Shown: piece by piece, positions 1 through 10,860 of the stretch
Numbering within the stretch: the first letter of the stretch is position 1
Layout: every line of letters begins with the position of its first letter
From: Xiamenia xianingshaonis
Lineage (GTDB): Bacteria > Actinomycetota > Coriobacteriia > Coriobacteriales > Eggerthellaceae
Assembly: GCF_017945865.1 (NCBI RefSeq)
Contig: NZ_CP072829.1
Coordinates: 1,984,001-2,048,000 of the forward strand
Length of the DNA: 64,000 nt
Reading direction: 5' to 3'
Notes under the pieces: generated by a model
What the model was told of the DNA's origin: nothing
Databases searched by the model: none
What the model saw: only the letters and a program-made list of their open reading frames with translations
Translations under genes and position numbers: made by a program

Positions 1-830
1 CCGAACAGGCGCAAGCCCTTCTCCAACACCATGCGCGTGCTGATAGGCACGTTGTTTTCAGACACGCCCAAAAGCGACACGGTGCCTTCGGGGTTGATGA
101 GGTCGATGATCTGCTCGATGGCGGCCACTGAGCCCTCGCCGCCGGCGCACTCGAACGCGTGGTCGACCAGCTGCACGCCGGCCACGTCGCCGACCAGGTG
201 CGTTTCGTCGACGAACGTGAAGTCGTTGAGCTTCAGGGCGTTGCGACCGAAGACGACGACCTTCGAATCGGGGTGGCGCAGGCGCAGCAGCAGCGACACG
301 ATGTAGCCCATGTTGCCGTCGCCCCATACGCCGATGCGGTCGCGGCGGCCGTGCGCGATGGCGTCGAAGCGCGAGATGGCGTGCATGGCCACGCTGACCA
401 GCTCGGTGAACGCAGCCACTTCGCTCGTGGCGCCCTGGGGCAGCAGCACCACGCGCTCGGGCGGCAGCACCATGCTTTCCTGCATGAAGCCGTCGAAACC
501 GCTGCCGCAGAACTTGCTGCTGCGCAGGTAGTTTTCCGCTACGTAGTCGTCTTTCTCTACCGGCGCGTTCGGCAGCATGACCACGTTGTCCCCCGGCTTG
601 AACGTGCCGGAGTCATCGCTGACCACGCGGCCGATGCCCTCGTGGATGAGCGCCATCGGCAGTTTCTCGTCAAGCACTTCCTTGCTGCGAATGCCCTGGT
701 AATAGCGCTGGTCGGCATTGCAAATGGACAGGTGCGTCGGACGCACGACCACCTTGCCGGCGGTGTCTTGCGACACGACGACCGGCACGATGGTGCGAGG
801 CGCGACAAGGCGGTACACGGTGTTCAGCAT
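1..830 (-). CDS. tarJ: Ribitol-5-phosphate dehydrogenase (TarJ-like), partial
   Basis: The frame starts at an ATG at 830 and runs off the left edge without a stop, so only about 276 N-terminal residues are visible. The translation begins MLNTVYRLVAP and has a medium-chain zinc-dehydrogenase layout: an N-terminal GroES-like part with IHEGIGRVV and a KPGDNVVMLP turn, and then a nucleotide-binding region with GDGNMGYIVSLLLR. TarJ reduces ribulose 5-phosphate to ribitol 5-phosphate with NADPH, giving the substrate for CDP-ribitol synthesis. The gene begins 4 bases after the stop of the cytidylyltransferase upstream, so the two are almost certainly co-transcribed. The identity rests largely on this pairing; other alcohol dehydrogenase families cannot be excluded. 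CDP-ribitol feeds teichoic-acid-like or capsular polymers, whose assembly genes would lie outside the window. Confidence 0.75.
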   Translation of the reverse strand, partial: MLNTVYRLVAPRTIVPVVVSQDTAGKVVVRPTHLSICNADQRYYQGIRSKEVLDEKLPMALIHEGIGRVVSDDSGTFKPGDNVVMLPNAPVEKDDYVAENYLRSSKFCGSGFDGFMQESMVLPPERVVLLPQGATSEVAAFTELVSVAMHAISRFDAIAHGRRDRIGVWGDGNMGYIVSLLLRLRHPDSKVVVFGRNALKLNDFTFVDETHLVGDVAGVQLVDHAFECAGGEGSVAAIEQIIDLINPEGTVSLLGVSENNVPISTRMVLEKGLRLF

Positions 831-834
831 ACGC

Positions 835-1539
835 CTACGCCCCCAACATCGACTCGGCGACGCGCAGGTCCTGCGGGTAGGTGATCTTTATGTTCGCCAC
901 ATCTCCGCGCACGAGCGCCACGTCCTTGCCTCGCAGCACGAACGCCTTGCACGCATCGGTGAGGATGGCGCTTTCTTCCGCGGACAGCGACTGCAGCGTT
1001 TCCTTCAGGTCGCGCATGTTGAAGCTTTGCGGCGTCTGTCCCTGGTACAGGATGCTGCGATTGGGGATCGACGAGATGACCTCGCCGTTTTGGCTCTCCA
1101 CGATGGTGTCGGTGGCGGGAACCACCGTGTCGCAGGCGCCGTATTTCAGCGCGGCGGCGATGTTGTCCTCGATGATGCGCAGCGACACGAACGGCCGCAC
1201 CGCGTCATGCGTGACGATGATGGCATCGTCGTCGGCCTGGCATTTCGACTCGAAGTAGGCGATGGCGTTCATGATGGTGTCGTTGCGCTCGGCACCGCCC
1301 GCAATGACCGCAATAGAGTCGGCATACTGCGGGCAGAACTTTTTCACGATGTCTTTCGTTTGCTGGATCCACGTGCCAGGCGTCAGCACGAGAATGCCGT
1401 CGAAGCAGCCGGCGGCGCAGAACTTTTCGAGCGTGTGCACCAAAATGGGGCGGTCGCCCAGGTAGAAAAACTGCTTGGGTTTGCTCGGATTGCCCATGCG
1501 AACCCCCGAACCACCAGCCAAAATAGCTGCGAACTGCAT
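835..1539 (-). CDS. tarI: Ribitol-5-phosphate cytidylyltransferase (TarI/IspD family)
   Basis: The protein has 234 residues, the usual length of the IspD/TarI family. It opens with the nucleotidyltransferase loop LAGGSGVRMGNPSKPKQF near residues 8-25, and HDAVRPFV near residue 110 is the conserved metal and substrate region. The enzyme couples CTP to a sugar-alcohol phosphate to make the CDP derivative. By sequence it could be IspD (methylerythritol pathway) or TarI. The directly following TarJ-like dehydrogenase and the KPKQF form favour TarI. The ATG at 1539 has an AAGGAGC ribosome site eight bases upstream. Upstream lies a long non-coding stretch with a dispersed repeat, so this gene probably leads its transcript. 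Confidence 0.83.
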   Translation of the reverse strand: MQFAAILAGGSGVRMGNPSKPKQFFYLGDRPILVHTLEKFCAAGCFDGILVLTPGTWIQQTKDIVKKFCPQYADSIAVIAGGAERNDTIMNAIAYFESKCQADDDAIIVTHDAVRPFVSLRIIEDNIAAALKYGACDTVVPATDTIVESQNGEVISSIPNRSILYQGQTPQSFNMRDLKETLQSLSAEESAILTDACKAFVLRGKDVALVRGDVANIKITYPQDLRVAESMLGA

Positions 1540-2153
1540 AGAAGCTCCTTACGATGGGAAATAGCACATATCGGTTTGATTCGCCATTTTAGCATCCCGC
1601 CCCCGCCAGCAAGAAACCCCGACCGATGCTCCATCGACGCTCCAACACGCCCGGGCGCCAGAGGGAGGGGGCGGGCGGCAATCGCAGAGGGGCCGCATCG
1701 GGAGCAGCACCTTGCAAGGCTTCCCCGAGGGCTTTAAATATGAAGACTTTGTGTGTTGGAGATTATTAGAAGGGAATTCGGCAGGTTGCGCATCTTTTTA
1801 GCGCAATTTGCCGCCAAAACGACCCAATTGAGCGCAAGAATTTCGAAAATCACCGTATATATGCATCAGTTTTGGCTCGAACAGAGGCGATTCTCGCCTC
1901 TTTGACCCACGAAAGGGGCAAAAATGATGCGGAAGACCTCAAATTGGCAGCTTAAAATCTCCAACACACAAATTCTTCACATCGGAACACCTCTCGGAGG
2001 GCTCAGCCAGAAAATTCCAGCCAGAAAGCCCCAACGCACCCTCATCCTGCCGCGCCCAAGCCGCCGCACACCCGCATCCTGCCGCGCCTCAATCCCCAGC
2101 ACGCCCGCATCTTGGCGCACCCGCGCCCTGCCCACCTTGTCCCCCGATAATCA
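1540..2153. other. Intergenic region holding a dispersed repeat element
   Basis: No convincing gene is present between tarI and the frr terminator. Base composition shifts from GC-rich to AT-rich between about 1738 and 1982, where the first copy of the 250-bp inverted-repeat element lies. The rest (1983-2153) is proline-codon-like GC-rich sequence without ribosome sites. Confidence 0.7.
1738..1982. repeat. Dispersed ~250-bp inverted-repeat element, copy A
   Basis: The left end reads ATATGAAGACTTTGTGTG then TTGGAGATTATT. The right end, read on the other strand, gives ATGTGAAGAATTTGTGTG then TTGGAGATTTTA, so the termini are imperfect inverted repeats of about 26 bases. A second inner pair (GCGCATCTTTTT near 1789 and its counterpart AAAAATGATGCGG near 1920) makes the element doubly palindromic. 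The centre carries CCGTATATATGC. The same layout recurs at 31459, 45361 and 57134. No open frame of interest lies inside. It resembles a MITE or a long-hairpin intergenic repeat; which one is unknown. Confidence 0.85.
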
Positions 2154-2190
2154 GAAACGGCGACGCCTCTCGAAGAAGCATCGCCGTTTC
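2154..2190 (-). terminator. Hairpin downstream of frr
   Basis: GAAACGGCGA at 2154-2163 pairs perfectly with TCGCCGTTTC at 2181-2190. It sits 27 bases beyond the frr stop. There is only a weak T-run after it on the minus strand, so its efficiency is uncertain. Confidence 0.6.
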
Positions 2191-2216
2191 CCGAAGCAAG
2201 GAGATCTGCCGAGTTT

Positions 2217-2774
2217 CTAGATCTCCATAACCTCCGCTTCCTTCTTCTTGTAAGCCTCGTCGACCTTCTCGATGTAGCGGTCAGTGAGCTTCTGCACGCC
2301 GGTTTCGGCGCGACGCTGATCGTCTTCGGGCAGGTTGTCGTCCTTGCCGGAGCGCTCGATGGCGGCATTGGCGTCGCGGCGGGCGGCGCGGACGGCCACG
2401 CGGGCCTCTTCGGCATAGGTCTTGCACTGTTTCGCCAGTTCACGGCGGCGTTCCTCGGTCAACATCGGGAACGGCAGGCGGATGACCGAACCGTCGTTGG
2501 ACGGCGTCACGCCCAGATCGGACCCGATGATGGCGTGCTCGATGGCGCGCAACATGCCCTTGTCCCACGGCTCGATGACCAGCATGTGCGCGTCGGGCGT
2601 CTTCACGCCGGCCATCTGGTTGATGGGCGTGGGCACGCCGTAGTAGTCGACCTTGATCTTGTCGAGCACCATCGCGTTCGCCCGTCCTGTGCGCACCGAG
2701 CCGAACGCCTCGTGCAGCGACGCGATGGCCTTCTCCATGCGCTCTTCGGCCTCCATCATAATGTCTTCAACCAT
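2217..2774 (-). CDS. frr: Ribosome recycling factor
   Basis: The 185-residue protein matches the normal RRF length. It has the family pattern: an N-terminal helix (MEKAIASLHEAFGSVRTGRA, residues about 13-32), then the conserved YYGVPTPINQMAGVKTPD stretch, and LPFPMLTEERRRELAKQCK before the C-terminal helices. RRF acts with EF-G to split post-termination ribosomes in the cytoplasm. The ATG at 2774 is preceded by GGAGGGG with good spacing. It lies 60 bases downstream of pyrH on the same strand, the classical pyrH-frr arrangement of bacteria, so the two are probably co-transcribed. Confidence 0.97.
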   Translation of the reverse strand: MVEDIMMEAEERMEKAIASLHEAFGSVRTGRANAMVLDKIKVDYYGVPTPINQMAGVKTPDAHMLVIEPWDKGMLRAIEHAIIGSDLGVTPSNDGSVIRLPFPMLTEERRRELAKQCKTYAEEARVAVRAARRDANAAIERSGKDDNLPEDDQRRAETGVQKLTDRYIEKVDEAYKKKEAEVMEI

Positions 2775-2834
2775 GAAAACTCCCCTCCTGCGGAACTGCT
2801 TCCGTTTCCAATTGCCAGCGATTTCCGTTGGTGC

Positions 2835-3551
2835 CTATTCTACCTTGGTTCCGACGTTCTCGCCTTTGAGCGCCCGCGAAATGTTACCCTTTTTCGTCAG
2901 GTCGAACACAATCATCGGCAGATCGTTGTCCATGCACAGCGACGTTGCCGTGGCGTCCATGACATGCAGCCCCTGCGACAGCACGTCCATGTACGAAATG
3001 GTGTCGTAGCGCTTGGCGTCGGGGTTGGCAACCGGATCGCAGTCGTACACGCCGTCGACCTTCGTGGCCTTCATCAGCACGTCGACGTCCAGCTCACACG
3101 CACGCAGCGCGGCGGTGGTGTCGGTGGTGAAATACGGATTGCCCGTGCCGGCCGCCAAAATGACGACGCGGCCTTTTTCCAGGTGGCGAATGGCGCGGCG
3201 GCGGATGTAGGGCTCGGAAACCTCTTGCATGTTGATGGCGCTTTGCACGCGCGAGTAAATGCCGTGACGCTCAAAGGCGTCCTGCAGCGCAAGGGAATTC
3301 ATGACGGTCGCCAGCATGCCGATGTAGTCGGCCTGGGCGCGGTCCATGCCCTCGGCCGATCCGGCCAGCCCGCGGAAAATGTTGCCGCCGCCGACCACAA
3401 TGGCCACCTGCACGCCGTCTTTCACGATTTCAGAAATCTGATCAGCCAGGTCATCGACCACTTTCGGATCGATGCCATACCCAAGGTCGCCTGCCAGCGC
3501 TTCGCCCGAAAGCTTCAGAAGCACGCGGTCGTACGCATAATCTCCAGCCAT
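2835..3551 (-). CDS. pyrH: UMP kinase
   Basis: The 238-residue protein is a bacterial hexameric UMP kinase of the amino-acid-kinase fold. Signatures are [10 protein letters not shown] near residue 11, the glycine-rich [10 protein letters not shown] near 55, [18 protein letters not shown] in the middle and [10 protein letters not shown] near the end. It converts UMP to UDP with ATP in pyrimidine nucleotide synthesis. The frame extends nine codons further upstream, but the ATG at 3551 is chosen because GAGAGGA lies eight bases before it and the protein then begins [10 protein letters not shown] as in relatives. It precedes frr. Confidence 0.97.
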   Translation of the reverse strand: MAGDYAYDRVLLKLSGEALAGDLGYGIDPKVVDDLADQISEIVKDGVQVAIVVGGGNIFRGLAGSAEGMDRAQADYIGMLATVMNSLALQDAFERHGIYSRVQSAINMQEVSEPYIRRRAIRHLEKGRVVILAAGTGNPYFTTDTTAALRACELDVDVLMKATKVDGVYDCDPVANPDAKRYDTISYMDVLSQGLHVMDATATSLCMDNDLPMIVFDLTKKGNISRALKGENVGTKVE

Positions 3552-3802
3552 ACAGTATCCTCTCAGAATGGGATTCACGATGCTGAAAGCCTAGGATACC
3601 AGAACAGCGCCGGCAAGCCCGCCCAAGCCGACCATCTCCACGAACGAAGGCGAGCAGACGTCGAAGCCAAGACCGTGAGCGCGGCTGCCCCATCTCCTAG
3701 AAAAAAGGTTCGCCCTTGCGGACGGCGGCTCGCTCAAGTAGGCTTGCTGTAGCAGCGCACTCGTCCTCCCAAGCGCTTTCGCCCTCGAGAAAAGAGGCCG
3801 CC

Positions 3803-6097
3803 ATGATCCGCCCTGTCGCTTTCCCCGCACTTCCCGCCTTGCAAAAAGGACTCGCCACCGCACTCGCCTTGGCGCTGGCCGCGACGCTGGGCGGTTGCTC
3901 GACCGCCGGCGATCCGGGCGGCTCGAACGACCCCGGCCAAGAACCCGGCCAAACGGCCCCCGCCTCCGAATTCGCACCGGTGGAAGAGGTCCATGCCGCT
4001 TCCGATTACGACGAGGTGTACCACATTCTGGACAGTGCAAATGCCGCCATGCAGGCCGAACAGGCCGCCTGGGAGTCGGACAGGGGCACGGACGGCGCGG
4101 CGCCAGAAAGCGCCGACGCAACGTCCATCGGGTCCGCCGACGCCGCGGCGAGCAAAAACGAATCCGCCAGCGAACCAGAAGCCGAAACGCAGTCCGAAAC
4201 CACTGCGTCCGTCAGTGCGGACGCAGCGACAGGCACGGCGGCAGATGCGGAAGCGCCGGACCATTCAGACACAAACGTACAGGTCGAAGGCATCGACGAG
4301 GGCGACATCGTCAAAACGGACGGAGAATACCTCTACCGCCTGAGCGCCGGCCAAGACGTGGTCATCCTGTCGGCCGACGGCGCCGACTCGGCCGAAGTCG
4401 CACGCATCAGCCTGCCTTTCGAGACCACGTCCGACGACGGCACGGTCAGCAGTTCGTGGCCGGCAGCCCTGTACCTGCACGACGGAAAGCTCGTCGTCGT
4501 GCGCACGGTGAATTATTGGAAAGAGGGCCAGCATCGCGTCATGCCCATCCTGGGAGCCGAAGTCGGCAAAACGGCTGCAGCGGCCGAAGAGGGCAAGGCC
4601 GAAGCGAACAGCGCCGATGCGACGGCCGAACCTGAAACTGCCGGCGAACCTGTCACGATCACTGGCATGGGCGGCGTCACCGAACCCCACGGTTCCGCGC
4701 TCTCGGCTTCGCGCACCCTCATCGACGTGTACGACGTGTCCGACCCCGCCAGCCCCGCCGCCCTCTACTCGGTCGCGCAGGACGGCGCGTATCACGACTC
4801 GCGCCTCATGGACGGCTCGCTCACGCTTCTGACCAGCAGCTACGTGTGGGACTTCGACGCCGCCAAGGCCGACGATCCCGCCACCTACGTGCCCTGCACC
4901 TACGACGACCAGGAAAAAGCCACTCCCGTCGCCGCCGACGACGTGTGCATCCTTCCCGGGAAAGACGCCTACGGGCACGAAAGCTACACGACCGTTTCGC
5001 TCATCGACCTGGCCGCCGGCACCTTCTCCGACTCGCTGACCATGCTGGGCGAGGCCGAGCAAGTCTACATGTCGCCCAGCGCGCTCTACGTCACGCAATC
5101 CGCTTGGGAAGAAACCGAATCCGAACCGTACGAGGAAAGCGTCTACACCGCCACCGACATCGAAAGCAGCACGTCGACCACCATCACGCGCCTGCCGCTT
5201 GGCGACGGCACCATCGACCTGGGAGCCTCATGCACGCTGCCGGGGTATCTGCGCAACCAGTTCAACATGGACGAATACGACGGGAACCTGCGCGTAGCGC
5301 TCAACGACAGCCGCACCAAAGGCCGCCAGCTGGAAGACCCCTCGCACGGCGTTTCCAGCTACGAATACCTGGAAGAAACGCAGGTCAACGCGCTGTACGT
5401 ACTGAACGAGTCAATGGAAACGATCGGCAGTATCGAGGACATGGCACCCGGCGAAGAGATCAAGTCCGTCCGCTTCGACGGCGCGACCGGCTATGTGGTC
5501 ACGTTCAAGCAGATCGACCCGCTGTTCGCCATCGACCTGTCCGACCCGCAAAATCCCGCCGTGCTGTCGGCGTTGAAAATCCCCGGATTCTCGTCGTACC
5601 TGCATCCGTTCGGCGAAGGACGGCTGCTCGGCTTCGGCCAGACGGTGGAAGACGACGCCGCGACCAGCCTGAAGCTATCGATGTTCGACACGAGCGATCC
5701 GACCGACGTGCGCGAAATCGCTCAGCTGCCCATCGACGGCGACTACTCCGACGGGCTGTATGACCACAAGGCGGTGTTCGTCTCGGCGGAACACGGCATC
5801 ATCGGCGTGCCCGTGGACGAAGGCTACCAGCTGTTCACCTACACGGATGCCGACGGATTCGCGCCCTTCCCGCTGAGCGACGACGGCGATGCGCTGGGCG
5901 CCCAGACGCTCGGGGCCCACGCGCAGCCGCGCGGCCTGTTCAGCGGCGACGACCTGTACGTGTGCTCTGACTGGACGCTCGTGGCATACGGCCTGGCAGA
6001 CGGCGAGCTGCTGACCGTGCTGCCCTTCAAAGACCAGCCCGAGCCGACCGCGTACGACAGCGAAGAGACAGGGCAAGCATCCGCCATCGTAGAGTGA
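3803..6097 (+). CDS. Secreted beta-propeller-domain lipoprotein
   Basis: The 764-residue protein begins with a hydrophobic signal ending LGGC, so Cys32 is the likely lipidated residue and the protein is anchored outside the membrane. A long acidic, Ala/Ser/Thr/Glu-rich linker (about residues 40-155) follows. Next comes NVQVEGIDEGDIVKTDGEYL near residue 155, the hallmark entry of the 'beta-propeller domain' family (Pfam Beta_propel), and repeated strands such as IDVYDVSDPASPAALY and LFAIDLSDPQNPA. An Ala/Glu insertion is present near residue 255. The family is common in actinobacteria and its substrate is unknown. The ATG at 3803 has AAAGAGG upstream; the open frame extends further 5' without a ribosome site. 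It is transcribed alone, divergently from pyrH. Confidence 0.85.
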   Translation: MIRPVAFPALPALQKGLATALALALAATLGGCSTAGDPGGSNDPGQEPGQTAPASEFAPVEEVHAASDYDEVYHILDSANAAMQAEQAAWESDRGTDGAAPESADATSIGSADAAASKNESASEPEAETQSETTASVSADAATGTAADAEAPDHSDTNVQVEGIDEGDIVKTDGEYLYRLSAGQDVVILSADGADSAEVARISLPFETTSDDGTVSSSWPAALYLHDGKLVVVRTVNYWKEGQHRVMPILGAEVGKTAAAAEEGKAEANSADATAEPETAGEPVTITGMGGVTEPHGSALSASRTLIDVYDVSDPASPAALYSVAQDGAYHDSRLMDGSLTLLTSSYVWDFDAAKADDPATYVPCTYDDQEKATPVAADDVCILPGKDAYGHESYTTVSLIDLAAGTFSDSLTMLGEAEQVYMSPSALYVTQSAWEETESEPYEESVYTATDIESSTSTTITRLPLGDGTIDLGASCTLPGYLRNQFNMDEYDGNLRVALNDSRTKGRQLEDPSHGVSSYEYLEETQVNALYVLNESMETIGSIEDMAPGEEIKSVRFDGATGYVVTFKQIDPLFAIDLSDPQNPAVLSALKIPGFSSYLHPFGEGRLLGFGQTVEDDAATSLKLSMFDTSDPTDVREIAQLPIDGDYSDGLYDHKAVFVSAEHGIIGVPVDEGYQLFTYTDADGFAPFPLSDDGDALGAQTLGAHAQPRGLFSGDDLYVCSDWTLVAYGLADGELLTVLPFKDQPEPTAYDSEETGQASAIVE

Positions 6098-6411
6098 CGC
6101 GAGGCTGACAAGGCGGCGATACCGGCGACGAAGCCAACACGCCTCGCCGTTATGCGCCAGCCGAAACGACAGGGCCAGCGGCGGCGGCCGCCCCTCCCCT
6201 GCCGGCGGCAGCAAGCCCGCCAGGCGCGCTATGAGCCTCGCGCAAAACGGCCGGTCGGTACACCTCGGATGAGGTGCGCCGGCCGGCCGGAGCTTTCGCC
6301 TGCTGCAGCAAGTCCGGTAAGGGGGGACGGACTCGCCACAACAGGCAAGGAGGAAGATCGGATCCTTCCAGCCGCGCTTTCGCACGACGCGGCCGGAGGA
6401 TGCGGGGTATG
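6098..6411. other. Convergent intergenic region with a palindrome
   Basis: The two flanking genes converge here. The only structure noticed is CACCTCGGATGAGGTG at 6261-6276, flanked by GC-rich complementary sequence (GGCCGG on the left, CGCCGGCC on the right). It could act as a shared terminator. No gene was seen. Confidence 0.45.
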
Positions 6412-8052
<1,641 letters not shown>

Positions 8053-8374
8053 GGTTGCACGCTCCTTGCTGGTGTGTTCGCTGTTTGGCTGCGTTTCGTT
8101 CGGCACTGCGTTTCAAAAGGTGATGGCGTCAAGATAGCACGCCGAAAACCCCTCCAGAAAGCAACGCGCCGCGATGTCACAAGCGTGTCACGGAAGTACT
8201 CCCTGCGGTGTACCGCCCGTAACCTCCGCTACATCCAAAAAGCTACCTCCGGAAACAAGGGCGTCGTTTTTCCCAGGTGAATCCAGAAAAAAGCGAGCAT
8301 GTTGCTCGCTTCAAAAACGCAAAAGCCAACCATGGCCGCCCGCAGGGCCAAGCCCTGGCCGTGGAGCTGCTCGC
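8053..8374. other. Intergenic region upstream of the protease gene
   Basis: About 320 bases without a gene. The right half holds the terminator of the small Cys protein gene. The left half should hold the promoter of the protease gene, but no clear -35/-10 pair was recognised. Confidence 0.6.
8286..8312 (-). terminator. Rho-independent terminator
   Basis: On the minus strand GCGAGCA-ACA-TGCTCGC is followed by TTTTTT. It lies about 60 bases after the stop of the small Cys-rich protein gene. Confidence 0.85.
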
Positions 8375-8599
8375 CTACAACTGACCGGCGGCGCGCTTTT
8401 CCTGAAGCGTACGGCGGCGATTCATGCAGACGGAGACCACGCCGCCCTGAGGATTGACGAACATGCTCTTGTAGCCGCAGTTGCCGTACCCGCTGCAGCT
8501 GCGACAGCGAATGTCTTCCAGATCGAAGCCGTCCAGCACCTCGGCAGTCAGCGTGCGCAGGCCGCGCGCGGCCTTCGGCGCCTTTCCCAAATCAGCCAT
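8375..8599 (-). CDS. Small Cys-containing protein, unknown function
   Basis: The 74-residue protein begins MADLGKAPKAARG; the ATG at 8599 has AGGAGG close upstream, which decides it over an upstream ATG at 8620. The core RCRSCSGYGNCGYKSM holds three cysteines spaced C-x2-C-x5-C, and a fourth Cys follows in VSVCMNRR about 20 residues later, which could form a metal or Fe-S site. The C-terminal third is basic. No family was recognised. It has its own terminator and no obvious operon partner. Confidence 0.65.
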   Translation of the reverse strand: MADLGKAPKAARGLRTLTAEVLDGFDLEDIRCRSCSGYGNCGYKSMFVNPQGGVVSVCMNRRRTLQEKRAAGQL

Positions 8600-8703
8600 G
8601 AGCCCTCCTATCACGCTCATCCAGAATCGAAAGAAACGCCCCTACTATAGCACCACCGTCGACTTCCGGCACGCACCTTTGATCGTCAAGGCGAAACCGC
8701 AGG

Positions 8704-9717
8704 CTAGTCCCCAAATATCTTTCGCTGGGAGACCAGGCCCTTGGGCTTGTCTATCACCCAGTCGATATGCTGCCGCATCTCCGGAGACGACGGCTTGGCG
8801 GCGAATTCGAGGCATGCGGCGTTGATCGATTGCAGCATGTCTTCAAGCGAGGCGCCCCCCTTGCGGGAAAGATATTCCTTGAAGGCCGGGTACAGGTCGC
8901 TTCGCTTTCCTGCGCGAATGCCGGTCGCCCGTGACAGCATCCAATAGTGGATGGCGGCGTCCAGGTATATGTCCTGTTCAGAGCCGAATTTTTGGAAGGC
9001 CTCGTCTATGGGCGCCCAGTACACGTCGAACAGCCTTTCCTGTTCGACGGTGCCGTATTTCACCAGCAGCGTGTTGCGCAGCAAGTCCGTCGTGGAAAGC
9101 GGGCGGCCCTTCGAATTCAGGCTTTCGAAAACCTGCTGCGGAGAATCGTCCGCGCCAAGCTCGACGGAAACGACCTTGAGCTCCTTCAGCCCGGAAAACA
9201 GCGTGTCCGCGTCGAACGACGAGTCCTGCATCTTGCCCCTGAAAAACTCCAGGTTGTCGAAGAGGAACTGGGAATTCTTAGGATCGCAGTCAAGTTCTTC
9301 GCCGTCCACGAGATGCCGCAGGATCGCGTCGTCGGACTTCGACAGCTTGAGCTTGCAAGCCTCGCCGGCGTGCAGATAGTCGGCGTCGATGCTTTCCGCA
9401 AGCTCCACCGACGCCGCGCCCTTCTGCCTCAGCTCGTCTCTCAGGGCCATGAGCGCCAGCGTGATCGTGGTGAACCGCTGCTGCCCGTCTATCAGGCTGG
9501 CGTGCGTGAAGCCGCCTTCTGAACAGGCCTCGTCCGGCAGATATATCAGCGTGCCCATGAAGTGCATCTTGCGAGCGGCGCCCGCCCTCATCATGTCGTT
9601 CCAAAGCTGCTCGCACTGGCGCGTGTTCCAGGAATAGACGCGCTGGAATACCGGTATCACGTATTGGACGTTCGGCTTGCCAAGGACGTCCAATATCGAC
9701 TCAAGCGAAGCTTTCAT
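8704..9717 (-). CDS. DUF262 (GmrSD N-terminal-like) protein, second of a pair
   Basis: The 337-residue protein has the DUF262 / ParB-like nuclease-fold signature seen in GmrS halves of type IV restriction enzymes: IPVFQRVYSWNTRQCEQLW near residues 21-39, LIDGQQRFTTITLALMAL near 75-92 and VFESLNSKGRPLSTTDLLRN near 200-220. The DGQQR motif is the conserved NTP-handling element. The C-terminal DUF1524 HNH nuclease module (GmrD-like) is absent and the protein stops about 100 residues after the DUF262 core. The ATG at 9717 has AGGAGG upstream. It follows a paralogous DUF262 gene with a 9-base gap, so the two form an operon. Confidence 0.82.
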   Translation of the reverse strand: MKASLESILDVLGKPNVQYVIPVFQRVYSWNTRQCEQLWNDMMRAGAARKMHFMGTLIYLPDEACSEGGFTHASLIDGQQRFTTITLALMALRDELRQKGAASVELAESIDADYLHAGEACKLKLSKSDDAILRHLVDGEELDCDPKNSQFLFDNLEFFRGKMQDSSFDADTLFSGLKELKVVSVELGADDSPQQVFESLNSKGRPLSTTDLLRNTLLVKYGTVEQERLFDVYWAPIDEAFQKFGSEQDIYLDAAIHYWMLSRATGIRAGKRSDLYPAFKEYLSRKGGASLEDMLQSINAACLEFAAKPSSPEMRQHIDWVIDKPKGLVSQRKIFGD

Positions 9718-9726
9718 CCGTGCCTC

Positions 9727-10800
9727 CTACCATCGCATATCCGTCTCTCTCAGTTCCCTGCGGACGCGCTCGGCGTATTCCTCGTTGTCCGCCTTCTTCA
9801 GCTTGCGTCCGGCGGTAATGGCGGGCGCGCCCAGCTCCGCCCAGTTCGACCCGGATTTGAACTTCTTCACCCCGTGGTAGCGATAGTTTTCCGCCCACAT
9901 CAGGCAAAAGCCGCGAAGCTCGCGAAGAATGGGCTCCTTGTCTCCCTGGTAGACGTCCTCGACGTACTTCTTGAACGAGCTGTACGTTTGCTCCGGGCTC
10001 AGGATGCGGGCGCCCTTGAGCCTGATGGAGAGCCAGCTTTTTATCGCCGTGTTGAGCCTGAGCGAGCCGGGATCCGGCGCGAACATCTCCTGGCTCATCG
10101 TCCAGTATGTTTCGAACAAATACGTCTGCCGGTCGTAGTCCTCCGACAACAGCAGGTAGTTGCGGACCATGTCGGCCAGGTTGAGCGGCACGCCCTTGGA
10201 GTTGATGCCCTCGAAGATCAACTGCGCTTCGCTCGCGTCTTCCACCTCGACCGAGATGATCATGAGGCGCTCAAGGCCGCGGACGAGCGTCGCGGGGTCG
10301 AAGTCGTCCTGCTGCATCTTCGACAAGAAGAAGTCCAGGTTGCGGGTTATCGCCGTCAGGCGTTCGGGGCGCGTTCCCCGCAGCTCGCAGGCGTACGACT
10401 CGGCGTCGCTGCGCGAGGGGGTGAAGCGAGCGATTCTGCCCTTCCCCGCAGGATCGTCGACAAAGAGGTACCTGCTCTCAAGAGCGTCGACGTCCACGCC
10501 TTCTATGGCCGCATCGCGCACCTGCCGCGCCAGGGCCAAAATGATGAGCGACACGCTGGTCACCCGCTGTTGTCCGTCTATGAGCTCAAGGACGTTCATG
10601 CCCTCCGCAGCGGCAGACCGCGAATAGAGCACGGTTCCCAAAAAGTGATTCCGATCAGCCCTTCCAGCCCGCAGCACGTCCAGCCACAGCTCCTCGCATT
10701 GGCTTGTGTTCCACGAGTAGATGCGCTGATAGGGCGGTATGAGAAAGCGCGTTTCGCCCATTCCCAGGAAATCCAAGAAGCCACGTTGCGTCACTATCAT
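9727..10800 (-). CDS. DUF262 (GmrSD N-terminal-like) protein, first of a pair
   Basis: The 357-residue protein is a diverged paralogue of its downstream neighbour. It has IPPYQRIYSWNTSQCEELW near residues 21-39, LIDGQQRVTSVSLIILAL near 73-90 and IFEGINSKGVPLNLADMVRN near 200-220. It also lacks a DUF1524 nuclease module. Proteins of this family act in nucleotide-dependent modified-DNA restriction (GmrSD) and other defence contexts. Whether two DUF262-only proteins act together is not known. The ATG at 10800 faces a divergent TetR-type regulator across 107 bases containing a perfect palindrome. Confidence 0.82.
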   Translation of the reverse strand: MIVTQRGFLDFLGMGETRFLIPPYQRIYSWNTSQCEELWLDVLRAGRADRNHFLGTVLYSRSAAAEGMNVLELIDGQQRVTSVSLIILALARQVRDAAIEGVDVDALESRYLFVDDPAGKGRIARFTPSRSDAESYACELRGTRPERLTAITRNLDFFLSKMQQDDFDPATLVRGLERLMIISVEVEDASEAQLIFEGINSKGVPLNLADMVRNYLLLSEDYDRQTYLFETYWTMSQEMFAPDPGSLRLNTAIKSWLSIRLKGARILSPEQTYSSFKKYVEDVYQGDKEPILRELRGFCLMWAENYRYHGVKKFKSGSNWAELGAPAITAGRKLKKADNEEYAERVRRELRETDMRW

Positions 10801-10860
10801 ACGTATACCTTGCCTTTCGCACGTGTCCCGATTATGGGCGATTGCCGTTTTGAATGCTAT

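Noticed and set aside
835-1539. Assignment as IspD of the methylerythritol pathway
   Set aside because: It is possible by family alone, but the abutting TarJ-like dehydrogenase makes ribitol-phosphate cytidylyltransferase more likely.
1924-2220. A 98-codon plus-strand frame between tarI and frr
   Set aside because: It overlaps the end of repeat copy A and the frr terminator, has no ribosome site and no recognisable product.
2535-3752. A 405-codon plus-strand frame
   Set aside because: It is the antisense shadow of frr and pyrH in a high-GC genome.
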